NCBI RefSeq assembly: GCF_004339725.1
Contig: NZ_SMGK01000007.1
Coordinates: 62,001 to 126,000 of the forward strand
From: Acidipila rosea
GTDB taxonomy: Bacteria; Acidobacteriota; Terriglobia; Terriglobales; Acidobacteriaceae
Reading direction: 5' to 3'
DNA: 64,000 bases
The notes beneath the pieces were generated by a model that did no database searches, was not told the DNA's origin, and saw nothing but the letters and a program-made list of their open reading frames with translations. The first letter of the stretch is position 1, and every line of letters starts with the position of its first letter. Shown one piece after another: positions 63,643-64,000 of this stretch. The position numbers were made by a program, and so were the translations under genes.

Positions 63643-64000
63643 ATCTGTTCTCCTTGTTCTTCAGCCTGCTCCAGCAGAAACTCAAGTACGGTGGGGAGGA
63701 TCTGTCCTACACCGTCAGAAGTATCGACGCGCAAGGCGGGCCGAACGATAGGCTCAAACTCAGATTTGATGCGCAAATAGAGAGAGATGTTCCGGTCGTG
63801 TGCGGGATGCTTGCTGGCGTTGAGAGCCAGCCGTTGCCTCGCAACTGCCTCGCTGCATTCGAGCACAATGATTGCCCAGCGTGCGCCAACCTTTTTTGCT
63901 GCCGCGATCACTTGTTCGATCTGCGCCGCGCGTGAAAAGGTGCGCCCGTCGAAAATGATGTATTGCGGCTGCTGGTGGGTGACGAGATACTCTGCGGCGC
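63639..64000 (-). CDS. P-loop kinase-like ATPase, 5' end beyond the window
   Basis: Only the C-terminal part (about 119 residues) is inside the window; the reading frame is open to the edge at 64000 and the Walker A is missing here. The visible part contains IIFDGRTFSRAAQIEQV and CSEAVARQRLALNA, which look like the mid and LID-like region of small AAA_33/adenylate-kinase-like P-loop kinases. It overlaps the start of the ROK kinase gene by 4 nt, so both are co-translated. Function unclear. Confidence 0.6.
   Translation of the reverse strand, partial: AAEYLVTHQQPQYIIFDGRTFSRAAQIEQVIAAAKKVGARWAIIVLECSEAVARQRLALNASKHPAHDRNISLYLRIKSEFEPIVRPALRVDTSDGVGQILPTVLEFLLEQAEEQGEQI

Overview
This window looks like a chromosomal segment of an acidobacterium (class Terriglobia type). 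The evidence is a very large TonB-dependent receptor with an N-terminal CnaB-like domain, many Tat-exported glycoside hydrolases, an exported SelA-like/RidA/RraA set, LpxD and a PagL-like protein (so a Gram-negative envelope), moderately high GC, and frequent ATGA, TTGA or GTGA stop/start overlaps. The taxonomic call is an inference from gene content. I see no 16S rRNA, phage, transposase or CRISPR array.

Layout. 66-7939 is one minus-strand arginine operon, argR-argC-argB-argD-argF-argG-argH-argA, almost entirely translationally coupled. It starts at a TTGACA-N17-TATACA promoter overlapped by two ARG boxes and ends at a rho-independent terminator. 8022-18335 (plus) holds a divergent lone gltB, an acyl-CoA synthetase, yebC, a PagL-like outer membrane protein, glutamate formimidoyltransferase and a secreted protein of unknown function. 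18366-23092 (minus) holds a MASE1-PAS-GGDEF diguanylate cyclase, a lipoprotein, a REC-PAS protein, lpxD and an unknown gene whose 5' leader carries a perfect 34-bp tandem duplication. 23335-26123 (plus) has a tRNA nucleotidyltransferase with a long Lys/Ala/Pro tail, tRNA-Glu(CTC) and trxC.

26182-39694 is the most distinctive region. It contains an exported SelA-like PLP enzyme and an exported RidA protein (minus), a secreted clan GH-D glycosidase and a secreted RraA-family protein (plus), then two Tat-exported GH127-type enzymes and the TonB-dependent receptor (minus). I read this as a plant-glycan (probably L-arabinose-containing) utilisation locus linked to a possible undescribed extracytoplasmic pathway in which a PLP lyase, an imine/enamine hydrolase and an aldolase/decarboxylase act in sequence. 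A short motif (AATGTGGAAA) recurs in its intergenic regions.

39986-46990 carries a HAD phosphatase-HerA-like ATPase fusion, a cytochrome c-PQQ sugar dehydrogenase, a GlxA-type AraC regulator, an HD-domain hydrolase and an alditol-oxidase-like flavoprotein. 47047-51593 has tRNA-Gln(CTG), ybbA-ybbP and divergent tesA, the same arrangement as in E. coli, followed by a DoxX protein. 51590-64000 contains a GH20 hexosaminidase, small unknown genes, a DapA-superfamily protein with an insertion, korAB, a sodium:solute symporter coupled to a serine hydrolase-NamZ (DUF1343) fusion, a polyphosphate-glucokinase-like ROK kinase and a truncated P-loop gene at the edge. The symporter, NamZ, GH20 and kinase genes suggest salvage of peptidoglycan or amino sugars.

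All function calls come from reading motifs and gene order by eye. No database search was run.
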